This document shows positions 35,661 to 47,479 of a DNA stretch of 64,000 nucleotides, piece after piece. Source of the stretch: Capillidium heterosporum. Lineage: Eukaryota; Entomophthoromycota; Entomophthoromycetes; Entomophthorales; Capillidiaceae. The stretch's first letter is position 1. Every line of letters begins with the position of its first letter. The stretch spans positions 1,178,001 to 1,242,000 of the forward strand of contig WBMQ01000011.1 of assembly GCA_016630905.1 (NCBI GenBank), read 5' to 3'. Below the pieces are notes generated by a model. The model was given only the letters and a program-made list of their open reading frames with translations. It had not been told where the DNA came from and made no database searches. A program made the position numbers and the translations under genes.

Positions 35661-37187
35661 CTATTTTTCACTGCCTTTCTTGGCCTTATTTTTGGAAGAC
35701 TTTTGAGCCAACAGCTGTCGGTAGGCTTTGAGTATAACTTTACTTTTATCTTCAGAGGACAGCTTGGCATATTTGGCTTTGAAATCCTCCTTAACGTCGG
35801 AATTATCGAAATTTGAAGCTTGCTTTCTACCATTCGACTCTTTGAAGAAGTGCTGCTTGGATGTATCCATATTCGAAGTGTCAGCGTGTGTTCCATGATC
35901 TTTGACGTTCGGTTGAGATTTTTGATCAGTTTGCTTAGCTTTGTCGTCATCATCATGATCTAGTTTATCTTGTCCTGGAAAACTGAACTCTTCATCACCG
36001 ATGGAGGCATCCAACATTCCATCCTGAAATTTAATATCGACTGTGTCATCCTCGGTAAGAAATTTCAACCCAGCAAAGAGGTTTTCACCGTCAAATACCT
36101 TTTCCTTGAGTGCCTTGAGCTTGGATTGCAGCTCGGCATTCTTTTTTTCGAGTTCCTGCTGCTTTTGAACGAGTTTGTCGATCTCCTCTTGGTTGGTAAT
36201 CTTGCTGCAGGTGATGCTGTGGTCGTAAGGCCGTATCTTCTCCTGGAAAGCCGGGTCATGACAAAGATCTGGGATGGCTATGATCATCAAATAATTGCAG
36301 GTTGATAACTCCTTCACTGACAGGATCTGAGGTTTGAACGAAATGTGGCATTCATACTATAATCTATTAATAAAAACGCATTTAGTATATGTACCTGGAT
36401 TTCCACAGTTCGATAGTCACCAGTTATGTCGCAGATGGTACCCCCTCCCCATTTCTGCACCAACGAGTTGCGTAAACTTCCCTCACGTATAACGGCTAAT
36501 CCATTCCTGTCGGCACCTTTACTATGTAGCTGATGCTTCACAATTTCTTGTGATTCATATTGAGTCCCATGCTGCTCAGGTATCATTGGGAACTTTGATT
36601 TGCCAAGTACGAAAGTTATATCGGTAGCTTTCCCATTTGATTCCTTTATCTCTTCCTTAGAAGCTATATGGTACTGCTCCACGTTGCCGTTGCTACAGAA
36701 ACGGTAATTCCACCAGGTGGTATACTGTCTATTTAAGTACAAATAAAGTGTAGAAAAGTTACAAAGATTATGCAGTTTCGAAGTAGATCCGATTGAATAA
36801 GTGCTAAGCCATTGGAAACTGACTCATCAGTAAGCTCGTCTACATGCTCGGTACTCTCTTCAGTTGTCAAAGGTAACTTTATGTCGCACAAAAAAGCTTC
36901 CCCTTTGGAGTTAATAAGCTTCCTTCGAGTCAGTTTGGAGTTGGGGTCGAATGCGGTACCTGGTAAAGGCTATACAAGATGAATATTAATTTTACCTACT
37001 TTTAAATTACCAGATCGGAGTAAAGGTACTGATCTATTGACTCTAAAGGTATAAAGTTCTTGGGCTTTGCGAACTCAACAATGAATTTGGGTTCGGATAG
37101 GAAATCTAATATCAAAGCTGAATCTTCCCCATTTATAAACTTGCATGTTGAAAGTAGTAGGCCGATTGTTGTCACCAACTTGCGCAT
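35661..37187 (-). CDS. ER lectin OS-9/Yos9 family
   Basis: A lectin that reads trimmed N-glycans on misfolded proteins and passes them to the Hrd1 ubiquitin ligase in ER-associated degradation. Exons in reading order: 37187-37011, 36969-36763, 36724-36395, 36356-35661; 469 aa with all phases closing. The N-terminus is a signal peptide (MRKLVTTIGLLLSTCKFING). The mannose-6-phosphate-receptor-homology domain spans about residues 115-270: TWWNYRFCSNGNVEQYH, then FVLGKSKF, CDITGDYRTVEIQYECH and KELSTCNYLMIIAIPDLC. These match the WW sugar-binding motif, the paired cysteines and the E-[IV]-STC block of OS-9 proteins. A Glu/Lys-rich coiled coil follows (about 290-330), then an acidic and basic tail. 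No HDEL or KDEL signal ends the protein (it ends KAKKGSEK), unlike budding-yeast Yos9, so ER retention would have to come from partners. The last intron uses the second of two nearby AGs. Confidence 0.88.
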
Positions 37188-37712
37188 CTTGAATTAGTCG
37201 TCTAATTGCTGTTCTTGCTTTCAAAAGTACGAAATGAGATAAAGCATCATCAACTTTAAGCCTACTTTATTTTTGAAACTTGGGGGATTCTCATTGAAGG
37301 AACTGCATCATTTATTGATGAAATCAGATATTGCACAATTTGATTAAAGGTCTACTGATTTTATATGATTGATTTTGGGAAGGCTTATTAGAGTTGATCT
37401 GATTTATTTAGCTGATATAATTAGGACATATTTGATATAGTAATTCGAACAATTCTAACACAAGCACACATACATCTTTGAAGAATAAAATTCAAAGTTG
37501 CTGAAAAGGATATATGGGAATGAAGTTTGCAACTTAATTAAGCTATATATACTTTTTATTACTATATAAATGAATTTAAACAATTTGCTTAAAAATGGCA
37601 CAAAAGTAAGAATCAATGAAGTATTCGACTTTATTGAAATAAAGATGCTTTTATAGCCTGCATTATAGCTTCCTTTACTTTAGTTGATGTAGGTTCAACA
37701 AAACAACTGCAT
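37188..37712. other. AT-rich intergenic, promoter side of OS-9 gene
   Basis: About 520 nt with no recognisable gene. It should hold the OS-9 promoter on the minus strand. Confidence 0.4.
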
Positions 37713-38283
37713 ATGGAAATGTATTTGAATAGACAACTACAACTTATATGTAAAGTAATGGATCAAAGTACAATTGCAAGGATCACCAAAACTATATCAG
37801 TACATTCAAACAACGTCTACTTCCCAACTTTAGTTCCTTTATCAAATGTAAAAGTAATGATTTCACCTAGACCGAATAGACTTGAGATAAACCTTTGTAA
37901 TCCAAACAAAATATTTAGCCTAAAGTCCAAAAGCTGGGCCACATACCAGCAAGAAACTTCGAAACGTTACAAAACTCTTACTGATAGGTGGTTAAACTTG
38001 GGAAATGTATGCGAGTCCTAGGATCACGTTGTTGCTTCGGTATCGCAACCCTTAGATAGGACAGGTTGATGTCAAATCATTAACCTAGCCAATCTATTGT
38101 TTACCGATGGTAGTCTGAGCCACAAAACACTTTACCCTAAAACAACAGGTATTAGAGTTGGTAATATACCTGTTATCCTCTTTAACCCTTTATATCAAAC
38201 CCATATATTAGCATCCATGCTATACATCTCAAGTATATGTCTCGATCGCTGTATAAACGATACTATCTTATCTTTTCCAGGCT
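37713..38283 (+). pseudogene. probable retrotransposon RNase H relic
   Basis: Two open segments, 37713-38021 and 38097-38285, lie in the same frame and are separated by TAG and TGA codons. The second contains LLFTDGSLSHKT, like the YTDGS strand that carries the first catalytic Asp of type I RNase H in non-LTR retrotransposons. It is followed by TTGIRVGNIPVIL and YQTHILASMLYISSI, where the glutamate expected in the A-E-L-x-A helix is replaced. The combination of one conserved motif, a correctly spaced hydrophobic strand and helix, and in-frame stops suggests a decayed element. The motif evidence is short, so another origin is possible. Confidence 0.4.
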
Positions 38284-38707
38284 AATTTCAATTTCATGCA
38301 AATAAAGGTGGGTATTTGCAAATTTAGCCAGAAATAGTGGTATGACTTGTATCAAAACATCCATATAAATTTGTAGGGTACGTAAAGTTTACACAACTAC
38401 ATTTACAGTGCCAAATTTTTAATCAATTTATATCAGTAGCAGCTGCCTACCATCCCAACGTATTGTGCTCCGACAATCTGTAAATTATATCGGACAAGGT
38501 ACCTAGACACACTTTCTTTTTGTTTCGTCAACTATCCAATTTTAATTGGCTGTTTCTTTATCAGTTGAACGTTTCATTATTAGTCACGCTGAACTTTATT
38601 TTCTTACTTTTGTATCCAAACTAACCTAAGCAAGTAGCTTATTTTCAAATCTAGCTACACCTTTACCAGCATCCAATCTTCAACATAAGAAAATCAACCA
38701 AAGAAGC
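38284..38707. other. promoter region of the AROM gene
   Basis: About 420 nt before the AROM start codon. The 80 nt next to the ATG are rich in A and C (CATCCAATCTTCAACATAAG), resembling the leaders of other well-expressed genes in this window. No clear TATA box. Confidence 0.35.
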
Positions 38708-41700
38708 ATGACAGTATTACAGCAGGAATCCACAAATTCCAAACTGGCCCCCATTGTTCAAGAAAACGGGGTCATCAAAGTATCTATCCTTGGACGTAAC
38801 TCGATAGTGGTAGGATACAACTTGACCGAGTACATCGTCAAAGAACTTTTAACTATATCCAAAGCCAGCAAAGTCGTCCTAGTAACCGACCAGAACTTGG
38901 CCAAGCATCACCTCAACAACTTTGTAGAGACCTGGGACAAGTTGAGCCAAGGCTCCACCAAGACTTTACACTCCTATATCATACCACCTGGAGAAGGTAG
39001 CAAGAGTCGCAAGGTCAAGGCCGAGATTGAAGACTTTATGTTCTCACTAGGGTGTACGCGTGATACCTGCATGGTAGGAATGGGTGGAGGTGTCATTGGC
39101 GATTTGATAGGCTATGTAGCCGCTACTTTCATGCGTGGGGTTCACGTAGTTCACCTTCCCACTTCCTTATTAGCTATGGTCGATTCATCGATCGGTGGTA
39201 AGACGGCAATCGATGTCCCAGCCGGTAAGAACCTGATCGGAGCTTTCTGGCAACCTTTACGTGTCTACGTCGATCTGAGCTACCTTTCGACGCTACCTAT
39301 CAGGGAATTCTGTAACGGCATGGCTGAAGTTATCAAGACAGCAGCCATTGCCGACGCCGAGGAATTCCAACGTATTGAGGCTGAATCCAAACTCATCTTA
39401 CATTCAGTTGTTCCTATCGTTGACGCCGATCCAACTACGGTGGAGGCCGCTAAGCTTGCGTTGGAAAAAGTCGTCCTCAGTTCAATCCGGTTCAAAGCTT
39501 ACGTAGCTACCGAAGACGAACGTGAACTTGGGCTGAGAGGTCTACTCAATTTTGGCCACTCCATCGGTCACGCCATTGAAGCCATCCTCTCACCCAAACT
39601 TTTGCATGGGGAATGTGTCGCTGTAGGTATGATCCAGGAGGCCGAGGTTGCCCGTAGTTTAGGTTCGATTGGTCAGGTTACCTTGGCTCGGCTTACTCGA
39701 GTACTCAAGCTGTACAAATTGCCGACCAGTCTCCATGACCCCATACTGAAACCATACCTCAAGAGTATCAAGGACAAAGAGTTGCCAGTCCAGCAACTTA
39801 TGGATATTATCAAGCTGGACAAGAAGAATTTAGCTGGTAAGAAGCGTATCGTCATTCTATCTGGTATCGGCTCTACAAGAGCTTTGGAACCCGAGTTTGT
39901 TGAGGATGTTGAATTGGAACGAGCAATGGCTCCGTCCGTTCAAATCGATTCCCACAACCCATTGGCAAAGGACCAGCACGCTCAGGTAGCGGTTCCCGGA
40001 TCCAAATCCATCTCCAACCGAGCTTTACTTCTAGCCGCCTTAGGTTCCGGCCGTTGCAAGTTGCGTGGGCTTTTACATTCCGATGACACCCAGGTAATGT
40101 TGGAGGCATTACGCGTCATGGCTGGTGTAAAGTACGAGTGGGAAGACGGCGGTGAAACTTTAGTTATCCAAGGTTGCGGTGGTACCGAGAACTTTAAGGT
40201 TCCCGAGAACGAAATCTACCTAGGAAACGCCGGTACCGCCTCTAGGTTCTTAACTTCGATATGTGCTTTGGTAACTGACAAGAACAAAGGCTCTGTTGTA
40301 TTGACCGGTAACGACCGTATGAAGCAACGTCCCATTGGACCTCTAGTTGACGCTCTACGCTCCAATGGATGTAACGTCGAGTACTTGGGAGGCCCAGGAT
40401 GCCTCCCTTTGAAATTCCAGTGTAGTGAAACGATGAGCCTCAAGGGTGGTGTCGTTGAACTTTCAGCCGATGTCAGCTCCCAGTACGTCTCTTCTATATT
40501 GATGGCCGCCCCTTACACTACGACCGGTATCACCTTGAAAGTTAGTCGGTGGTCACGTCATCTCTCAACCCTACATCGACATGACTTTGGCTATGATGCA
40601 GCAGTTTGGTGTCACTGTAACCCGACTTGAAAATAACCAGTACTTGATTCCACCTACCGGTTACGTCAACCCCGACCACTACCAGGTCGAAGGAGATGCC
40701 TCATCAGCAACCTACCCCTTATCAGTAGCCGCTATCACTGGAACCCAGTGTACCGTCACCAACCTGGGTTCTAAATCCTTACAGGGAGATGCTCGCTTCG
40801 CTAAGGATGTCCTAGAGCGGATGGGATGTACCGTAACTCAAACTGATATGACGACTACTGTAACTGGACCACCAGTAGGTAGTTTGAAATGCCTTCCCGA
40901 GATAGATATGGAACCTATGACTGACGCCTTCCTTACTGCATCGGTACTGGCTGCTGTAGCTACCGCCCACCCCACCACCCCAGGAGAATCCCCCGTAACA
41001 TCGATCTCGGGTATTGCCAACCAACGTGTCAAAGAATGTGATCGTATTGCTGCTATGGTCCAGGAGCTTGGTAAGTTGGGCGTTGAGGCCTGGGAACTCC
41101 CCGACGGCCTGTCCATCCGTGGAAGACCCTATACTGAGCTTAAGCCAACAGCCGATGGTGTTGAATGTTTCGATGACCACAGAGTTGCCATGTCCTTCTC
41201 GGTTCTAGGTACGGTGGTCCCTGACCTCTTGATAAGAGAGAAACGTTGTGTTGAGAAGACAGTTCCCAACTGGTGGGATATTCTGAAACATAAATTGAAC
41301 GTCAACCTCAAAGGTATCGACCTACCGGCTCACAAAGAACATGGGGTTGAGGCCGGGAAGAGGAGCCCCGATACCAGCATCGTTATCGTAGGTATGCGTG
41401 GTGCTGGTAAAACTACTTTGGGTATCGCCTTGAGTCAGCAGCTCCACTCCAACTTCATTGACCTAGATGATCAGTTCCTCAAAGTCTTCAACAAGACGGT
41501 ACGTGATGTAGTTGAGAAGGAAGGATGGAACGCCTTCCGTGCCCTGGAACAACAACTCATTACCCAGACGTTGCAAGAGTTTGGTACCAATACCGTCATC
41601 TCCTGTGGTGGGGGTATTGTCGAACATGAAGCCAACCGCACATTATTGAAACAATTTGCTGCCAATGGGGGTATCGTATTACATCTACAGAGAGATATCA

Positions 41701-43577
41701 ATGCCATAGTCAACTACTTGGCTCAAGATACTTCGAGACCCGCTTACTCCAATCAAGAGTCGGTTCAAGACGTGTGGGCCCGTAGAAAGCCATTGTACGA
41801 CGAGGTTAGTAACTTTGAGTTCGTAAGTTATGTACCGACTGGTGAGGAATCCAACTTGGCAGCCGCCGCCACCAACCTGACCAACCTAGTCCACCTGGCA
41901 CGTGGTCGTAAACCTCAGATTCCTCAAGTCGTCGTTGGGGGTAAACCTAGCTTTTTCGTATGTCTTACCGATCCTGACCTGTCGAAGGTTGCTAGTAAGT
42001 TGGACCAGGTCGTTGCAGGTACCGACGCTGTCGAGCTTCGAGTTGACCTACTGAAGGATGATACGACTCCCGAAGATCTCCAGTTCGACGACACTTCCTT
42101 TGACAAATTCGTAAGCTATATCAAGAACCAAGTCGCACTTTTACGTTACATTTTACCCGACCTTCCCATCATATTTACTTTGCGCACTCAGACTGAAGGG
42201 GGCAAGTTACCTGATAGTACGCCTAGCAAATACTTGGTAAAACTCTACGACTTGGCCATCCGATTCGGTATCGAATTTTTGGATGTGCAACTGAGCTTTG
42301 ACGACGAGGTTGTGCAGTATGTTGATAGGAACAAAGGCTCGGCACTTGTCATCTCGTCGTACCATGACCTTGAAGGTAAGCTGGATTGGAAACCCGAAAC
42401 TGTCAGACCTCTATTCGAACACAGCAATAATGTAGGCGACATTGTCAAGCTCATTTCAGTTGCCAAGACTTCGAGCCACAACTTGAATTTGGAACAGTAC
42501 CTGGACCAACACTACACTCAACCCAACTCCAAACCTTTGATAGCCATCAACATGGGACAGTTAGGTCAGCGTTCTCGCGTCACCAACCGTCTACTTACAC
42601 CAGTCACCCACCCTCTCTTAGCATCCAAGGCGGCGCCTGGTCAACTCACCATCACCCAAATCCACCAGGCCCTTCAATTGTTAGGCACACTACCCAGCCG
42701 ATCCTTCTATATCTTTGGCAGCCCACTATCCAAGTCCCCATCCCCTCACCTCCACACCTCGACTTTCGAGCAGGTAGGTCTACCCTACCAACTCAGTGCC
42801 TTTGACCACCTCGATCACAAGTTGTTACCTAACCTTATGGCCAGTGAAGAATTTGGTGGAGCTTGCGTCACCATACCTCACAAAGTCGACATTATCCAGT
42901 ATCTTGACTCAGTAGATGACATCGCCCAAACCATTGGAGCCGTCAACACGGTCGTAGTCGAAGTTGGCGAAGAACAGAGAAAGTTGAAGGGATACAACAC
43001 CGACTGGTTAGGTATCTACCATACCGTACTTGAGGCCACCTCTTCCAAGAACCAAGCTATCGATGCCAAAGCTGGTGATGCCCTCGTACTTGGGGCCGGA
43101 GGAACTTCCAGAGCTGCCGTCTACGCCTTACATAAACTAGGATTTACCAAGATCTACATCTACAACCGATCTGAGGAACGTGCCCAAGAGCTCAAGCAGC
43201 AATTCCAAAATACCGTTCAACTTGAATTACTCATTGGTCAACCAGCTTTAGACCAATTTTTGGCATTGCAGACTTTGAATTTGGTTGTCGATACTTTACC
43301 TAAGGATGCTGAGTCCATTGGTCGAAAACTGGTAACTGAACCTACTTTGAATGGGAAGTTTAAAGTTTTAGTTGAGTTGGCGTACGCTGGGTATCAAGAT
43401 CAACTAGAAATCGACTCATTGAATAAGGATGGGAATTACATTATTGTCAGTGGCTTAGATGTTTTGAAGGAACAAGCTAGACACCAACAGTTACTTTGGA
43501 CGGGCAGATTACCTAGTACGAAGTTCGTGGCAAAGGTTACCGACGAATTTGTCAAGGAGTATAATTTTTATTTTTGA
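38708..43577 (+). CDS. ARO1: pentafunctional AROM polypeptide, with one +1 frame break
   Basis: The fungal AROM protein carries out steps 2-6 of the shikimate pathway in the cytosol. One exon; 1,622 aa if one base is skipped. Domains in order: 3-dehydroquinate synthase (about 1-395; GMGGGVIGDLIGYVAA, DSSIGGKTAID, NFGHSIGHAIE); EPSP synthase (about 405-855; PGSKSISNRALLLAAL, LGNAGTASRFLT, CFDDHRVAMSF); shikimate kinase (about 885-1045; GMRGAGKTTLG P-loop, SCGGGIVEHEANR); type I dehydroquinase (about 1070-1290; TDAVELRVDLLKD, SSYHDLEG, KLISVAKTS with the Schiff-base lysine); shikimate dehydrogenase (about 1320-1622; FGSPLSKSPSPHLHTSTF, GAVNTVVVE, LGAGGTSRAAVYAL). The frame breaks after residue 611, inside the EPSPS domain at about 40541: TTG-AAA-G-TTA-GTC-GGT. 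Conserved YVSSILMAAPY lies before it and VGGHVISQPYIDMT directly after, in the +1 frame. The zero frame stops at 40630. Everything else is intact, which argues against an old pseudogene. Confidence 0.95.
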
Positions 43578-44334
43578 GTAATAAATGTAGCTTTTTGAGT
43601 TTTATATCGATTTATACAGTGACAGTTTATAGTTTACAACTATTTTTCATCTGGATATTTGGTGGCACATTGATGTCTAATATATGGACAGCTTATTGTA
43701 TCTCTTTATATCAAGTTTACCGCTTCAAGATGATACAGCTACTTAAACCGATATTTAACTTTATATGTGGAAGGCTTTTTACCTTAATCCATCGACATAT
43801 TGCTATAAGATAGATATTTTTTGCGCTACTCTATAGACTTTTAATATCGAATCCAATTTCACCTAGACTGATACTGATCCATCAAAAGCTGCTCTAACCT
43901 CAAGCAACTTCCTTTCCAGGAAATTATGCGACATAATCGGACTCATAGTACTTTACCCAGTTCAATCGAGCTTTTCCATTCCTTAAAGCACTTTTATCTA
44001 GTAACAATAAAACGGTTTACCATAACTAATCAGCTACAGAAAGCTGGAACGATATAGTATGTAAACCTTCCCATCCAACTGATATAGCAGAACCGATTGT
44101 ATTTAGGGTTAAACTTGGAAAACCGACATAGAGCCTTGTATCGATTTCACAGCCTGTGCTACCAATTCTAGTAAATACATTTAGTCATCGTTTGGGTTAT
44201 CTAATTGATTGGACTAAGATCTCCATCACACATTCAGATGGGGCCTATGGCTGCGTAGGTCTGATCAGATCCTCCCATCCTATAAATAGATAGTAGGTTA
44301 GGACAGGAATCGCACTTACGTTAGTCCCGATAGA
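43578..44334. other. intergenic, includes outer part of the left inverted-repeat arm
   Basis: This stretch holds the AROM 3' flank and, from 43886, DNA duplicated in inverse orientation at 48008-49428. The 43574-43813 frame has no recognisable domain. A conserved upstream element of the transferase genes lies at 44106-44127. Confidence 0.5.
44106..44127 (+). promoter_or_regulatory. conserved upstream element of transferase gene A
   Basis: The word GGGTTAAACTT-N3-AAACCGAC lies about 270 nt before the ATG. The same word with only the three middle bases changed lies about 210 nt before the ATG of the neighbouring transferase gene B. Surrounding DNA is far less alike, which suggests a retained regulatory site. 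Confidence 0.45.
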
Positions 44335-44342
44335 CATATAAA
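44335..44342 (+). promoter_or_regulatory. TATA box of transferase gene A
   Basis: CATATAAAGG lies about 55 nt before the ATG. Most transferase genes of this cluster have a TATA element at a similar distance. Confidence 0.5.
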
Positions 44343-44393
44343 GGACCAATATCCGGCTTGAAAATTCACAAATCGAAATATACAAGAGAAATT

Positions 44394-45182
44394 ATGGTCC
44401 AATTCTACGATCTCTTCCAGAAGGAAGGTAGCAAGCGCTTCTCTCCATTCGCCTGGCGTACCCTCTTAGCCTTGAAGCACAAGCAGGTCGAGTTTGATCA
44501 CATAAGCCTGACCTTTATTCAGGTCCAGGCTGAGATCCCACAAATCACGTAAGGCAATTGAGCTTTATCTAAATAACCAAAATTTATAGCAACAATGAGT
44601 GGAAGCAAATCCCTTTAGTCAAGTTCGACGACGGTAAAGTCGTCTACGACAGCCCCACCATCGCCGACTACTTGGAAGCCAATTATCAAACTGGACCCAA
44701 GCTTTTCCCCAATGGGCGTAGCTATGCTACCTTTTTGGAAAACTACTTCTGGACCAACGTCCGACCCATCTTCTTGTGCTGTATTTATGATATGTATGAC
44801 GGTTTGGACAAGGAAAACCAAGCCTACTTTCGTAAATCAAGAGAAAGTTTCTTTGGCACTACCTTGGAGAACCTAGCTAGCCAGTCTGAGGTTCAAGAGA
44901 AGGAGGTAGAGAAGTACTTGGCCGTGTTCTTCACTACTTTGAAAAGTAGTAGGTTCTTGGAGGGTGAGCAAGGTAATTTTTTGTAAAAATTTAGTAGTTT
45001 CTAAAGGGACTTTGATATTAGTTACTTATTCGGACTACGTCTTGTTCGGTCAGTTACGATGGATCGCCGCTATCAGCACCAAGCTCTTTGACAAGTTGGT
45101 TGCCAAGCATGAAGATAAAACTTTGATCAACCACTACAACTCTATTGAAGGGTTGTACGACGGGTTCTCCAAAGGTCTCTAA
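44394..45182 (+). CDS. glutathione S-transferase, etherase-like group, copy A
   Basis: A two-domain glutathione transferase. Exons 44394-44548, 44590-44972, 45022-45182; 232 aa. The thioredoxin-like N-domain has FSPFAWRTLLALKHKQVEFD, which resembles the [WF]SPxxWKTRLALxxK segment of fungal etherase-related (GTE/FuA) transferases, where the Ser is the likely catalytic residue. IPLVKFDDGKVVYDSPTIAD gives the cis-Pro and the Asp-Ser pair that hold glutathione. The all-helical C-domain ends with TYSDYVLFGQLRWIAAI. The start was chosen by agreement with the other copies; upstream codons lack an ATG. Both introns are at the same positions and phases in all six copies. This copy lies inside an inverted repeat and is essentially identical to copy C. 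Likely job: conjugation or ether cleavage of aromatic or toxic compounds; the substrate is unknown. Confidence 0.9.
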
Positions 45183-46456
45183 ATAAAGTACACTACCATT
45201 ATAAATTATTGTCTCTATACTTGAATAATTTTGAATGATATACTTTTCAAATGTATGTGTGTGTTGATATATCTTATTGAATCTTGCCAAGATATTCTAT
45301 CGCTTCATAACCAAAAGTGGAAAGTTTACAGCTCCATCTATCTCTGGAATTGTATATGTGATCCAGCAACCATCTAGTTTTTTAATCTATAAACTACATG
45401 CTTTTGAACTATCTTATTCCAATCCAAATTGGACTTGTACACGATAAATTATCTTTTAATAAGGCCCATCATGATGAAAATTTCAAATATCTCTACCTTC
45501 CTAATCTCATTCCAAGGTAAAATATAGTTACTTAAGAGTCTTTTCAAAACTACGTCTCAGCCTACATTTTTTAGGTATTTGGAATATCTTTTGTAAAAGC
45601 TGTTAAGCTATGCAGAGTCATACATTATTAAACTAGCTTCTCAAGTTTTATATCCACTTGAAGGGGTAGTACCTATAGAATTGATGGATGCCAAGCACCA
45701 TATCACTAAACTTTTATTTATTTGAATATATACTTCTATTGTAGGTTCGGATTTAGCATAATGCTATTTATTACCTCATCTTCTATACGCAACTAAAAGA
45801 TTTTTAAAGCAGATGATAGAACTCCCACCAGGTGCCACCATCCAAGTATATTTTTGGTTCTTCCTTTTAAAAGTCGAGTTTTCAATGCTCCATTTTTTAC
45901 TACACTAGTTGTGGATTCGATATCATCTATAGGTATATTATATTTCATTAGTTGAAGATTAACTATGTAGTGAATTTCAAAAAAATTGAGGAAAATAAAT
46001 AGAAGCATACTTTATATATAGTAGTTACTTTTATCTTAGCCTATCAATAAACCAGTATGAAATAGATACTTATACTTTCGTGTTAATGGTTTTTCAATGC
46101 CGATTTCAATTTCATCTAAACCAGTTTGAATCCATTGGATTACTAACCAACTTTCAAACCAAACTGAAATGAAGGTAGCTGGGATAGGTGACTGCTTTGA
46201 AGAGCTTGCTACTGTTGGGTGCTAATTGGAAACCTACTATAAAGGGATATACTTTGATAAAGTGGATACTAATCCAATATAGTATATTTTACCCACTATA
46301 AATAAATATTTTACCAGTATCTATTTGGTTTCAGAAGGTTGAATAGCTTCTCAGCTTTCTTAAGCGTTTTGCTAGGGAATAAATTTGGAATGCTACGTCA
46401 GCTACTCTACTAACTAGTATTGCAGGAACAGATACAAACCGGTTCTGAATTGCTTT
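45183..46456. other. intergenic between transferase genes A and B
   Basis: About 1.3 kb of AT-rich DNA. The left inverted-repeat arm ends at 45306; the rest is spacer. No gene recognised. Confidence 0.5.
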
Positions 46457-46478
46457 GGGTTAAACTTAATAAACCGAC
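46457..46478 (+). promoter_or_regulatory. conserved upstream element of transferase gene B
   Basis: GGGTTAAACTT-N3-AAACCGAC, identical in 19 of 22 positions to the element before genes A and C. It lies about 210 nt before the ATG of gene B. Confidence 0.45.
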
Positions 46479-46620
46479 TTTAGAATCCTATCGCCGTCTA
46501 GAGTTTTGGAATGTAAGCTCAAATCCAGTTCATACTGTTTAGTCATCCAACAGCTACCTACTTAGTAATCGAATTCCAAAGTTAGGGTTGGAGCTACATC
46601 CTTATCCCTTCAAATAGAGG

Positions 46621-46630
46621 TATATAAAAG
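46621..46630 (+). promoter_or_regulatory. TATA box of transferase gene B
   Basis: TATATAAAAG lies about 55 nt upstream of the ATG. Confidence 0.55.
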
Positions 46631-46685
46631 ATGAAGTTCGAACTCCAAAACACTTACAAAACACAAAGTATAGCTAGCGACAAAA

Positions 46686-47479
46686 ATGACTCAGTTTTAC
46701 GATTTCATCCAAATTGAAGGTGGTAAGCGCATCTCCCCTTTCGCCTGGCGTTCTCTCTTAGCTCTCAAGCACAAGCAGGTCGGATTCGAGCACGTCGGTC
46801 TAACTTTGACCCAGATTCAGGACCAGATACCCAAGCTTACGTAAGATGCTCTTATTTTCTCAACTAACTTTTTTGCCAAATAGTAACGACGAGTGGAAGC
46901 AGGTCCCTTTAGTCAAATTCGACGATGGTAAAGTCGTCTACGACAGCGCAACTATCGCTGACTACTTGGAAGCTAACGTCCATACCGGTTCCAAATTGTT
47001 CCCCAACGGACGTAGCTACGCCACTTTCTTGGAAAACTACTTTTTGGCCAACATCAAGCCCATATTTTTGAGCAACATCTTGCACATCTTCAACGGTTTG
47101 GATGAGGAAAACAAAGTTTACTTCCGTAAGTCTAGAGAAGGTTGGTTCGGTACCACTTTGGAGGTAGTAGCTAGCCAGCCCGAGGTTCAAGCTGCTGAGG
47201 TTGAGAAATATTTGGCTGTCTTCTTCAGCACTTTAAAAGGCAGTAAGTTTTTGGAGGGTGAGCAAGGTAATTTTTAATATTTATGGACCCTACAATTCTG
47301 ATTTTTTGTTTCTATTAGTTACCTACTCGGATTACATCTTTTTCGCCCAGTTGAGATGGATCGCCAGCTTGAACACCGAGCTCTTTGACAAGTTGATCGC
47401 CAAGAACGAGGACAAGACTCTTCTCAATTACTACAACTCCATCGAGGAGTTACATGGTGGATTCGCCAAGGGTCTTTAA
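46686..47479 (+). CDS. glutathione S-transferase, etherase-like group, copy B
   Basis: A paralogue of copies A and C sitting in the spacer of the inverted repeat. Exons 46686-46840, 46884-47266, 47319-47479. It reads MTQFYDFIQIEGGKRISPFA, keeping the Ser-Pro of the putative active site, then VPLVKFDDGKVVYDSATIAD and a C-domain ending TYSDYIFFAQLRWIASLNTE. Protein identity to copy A is high (roughly two thirds of residues by eye), and intron positions are the same. It shares the upstream GGGTTAAACTT-N3-AAACCGAC element and TATA spacing with copy A, so co-regulation is likely. Codons are C-rich, suggesting good expression. It was probably the neighbour of the copy that later gave the inverted pair. 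Substrate unknown. Confidence 0.9.

Larger units (their letters stand above)
43886..45306. repeat. left arm of a 1.42-kb inverted repeat
   Basis: Position i in this arm pairs with position 93314-i in 48008-49428, with no indel seen anywhere. Most of the arm was compared and one mismatch was noticed (T at 45214 against C at 48100). The arm contains a complete glutathione-transferase gene with about 500 nt of upstream DNA and 120 nt downstream. The sequences just outside the arms differ, so the ends are sharp. There are no terminal inverted repeats or target duplications of a transposon. Confidence 0.93.

Noticed and set aside
40501-40640. An intron explaining the AROM frame change
   Set aside because: The conserved residues on both sides are adjacent (LK-VGG), leaving only one (or four) surplus bases, far too short for an intron.
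43574-43813. A 79-codon frame just after AROM
   Set aside because: It overlaps the AROM stop codon, is low in complexity and has no family resemblance.
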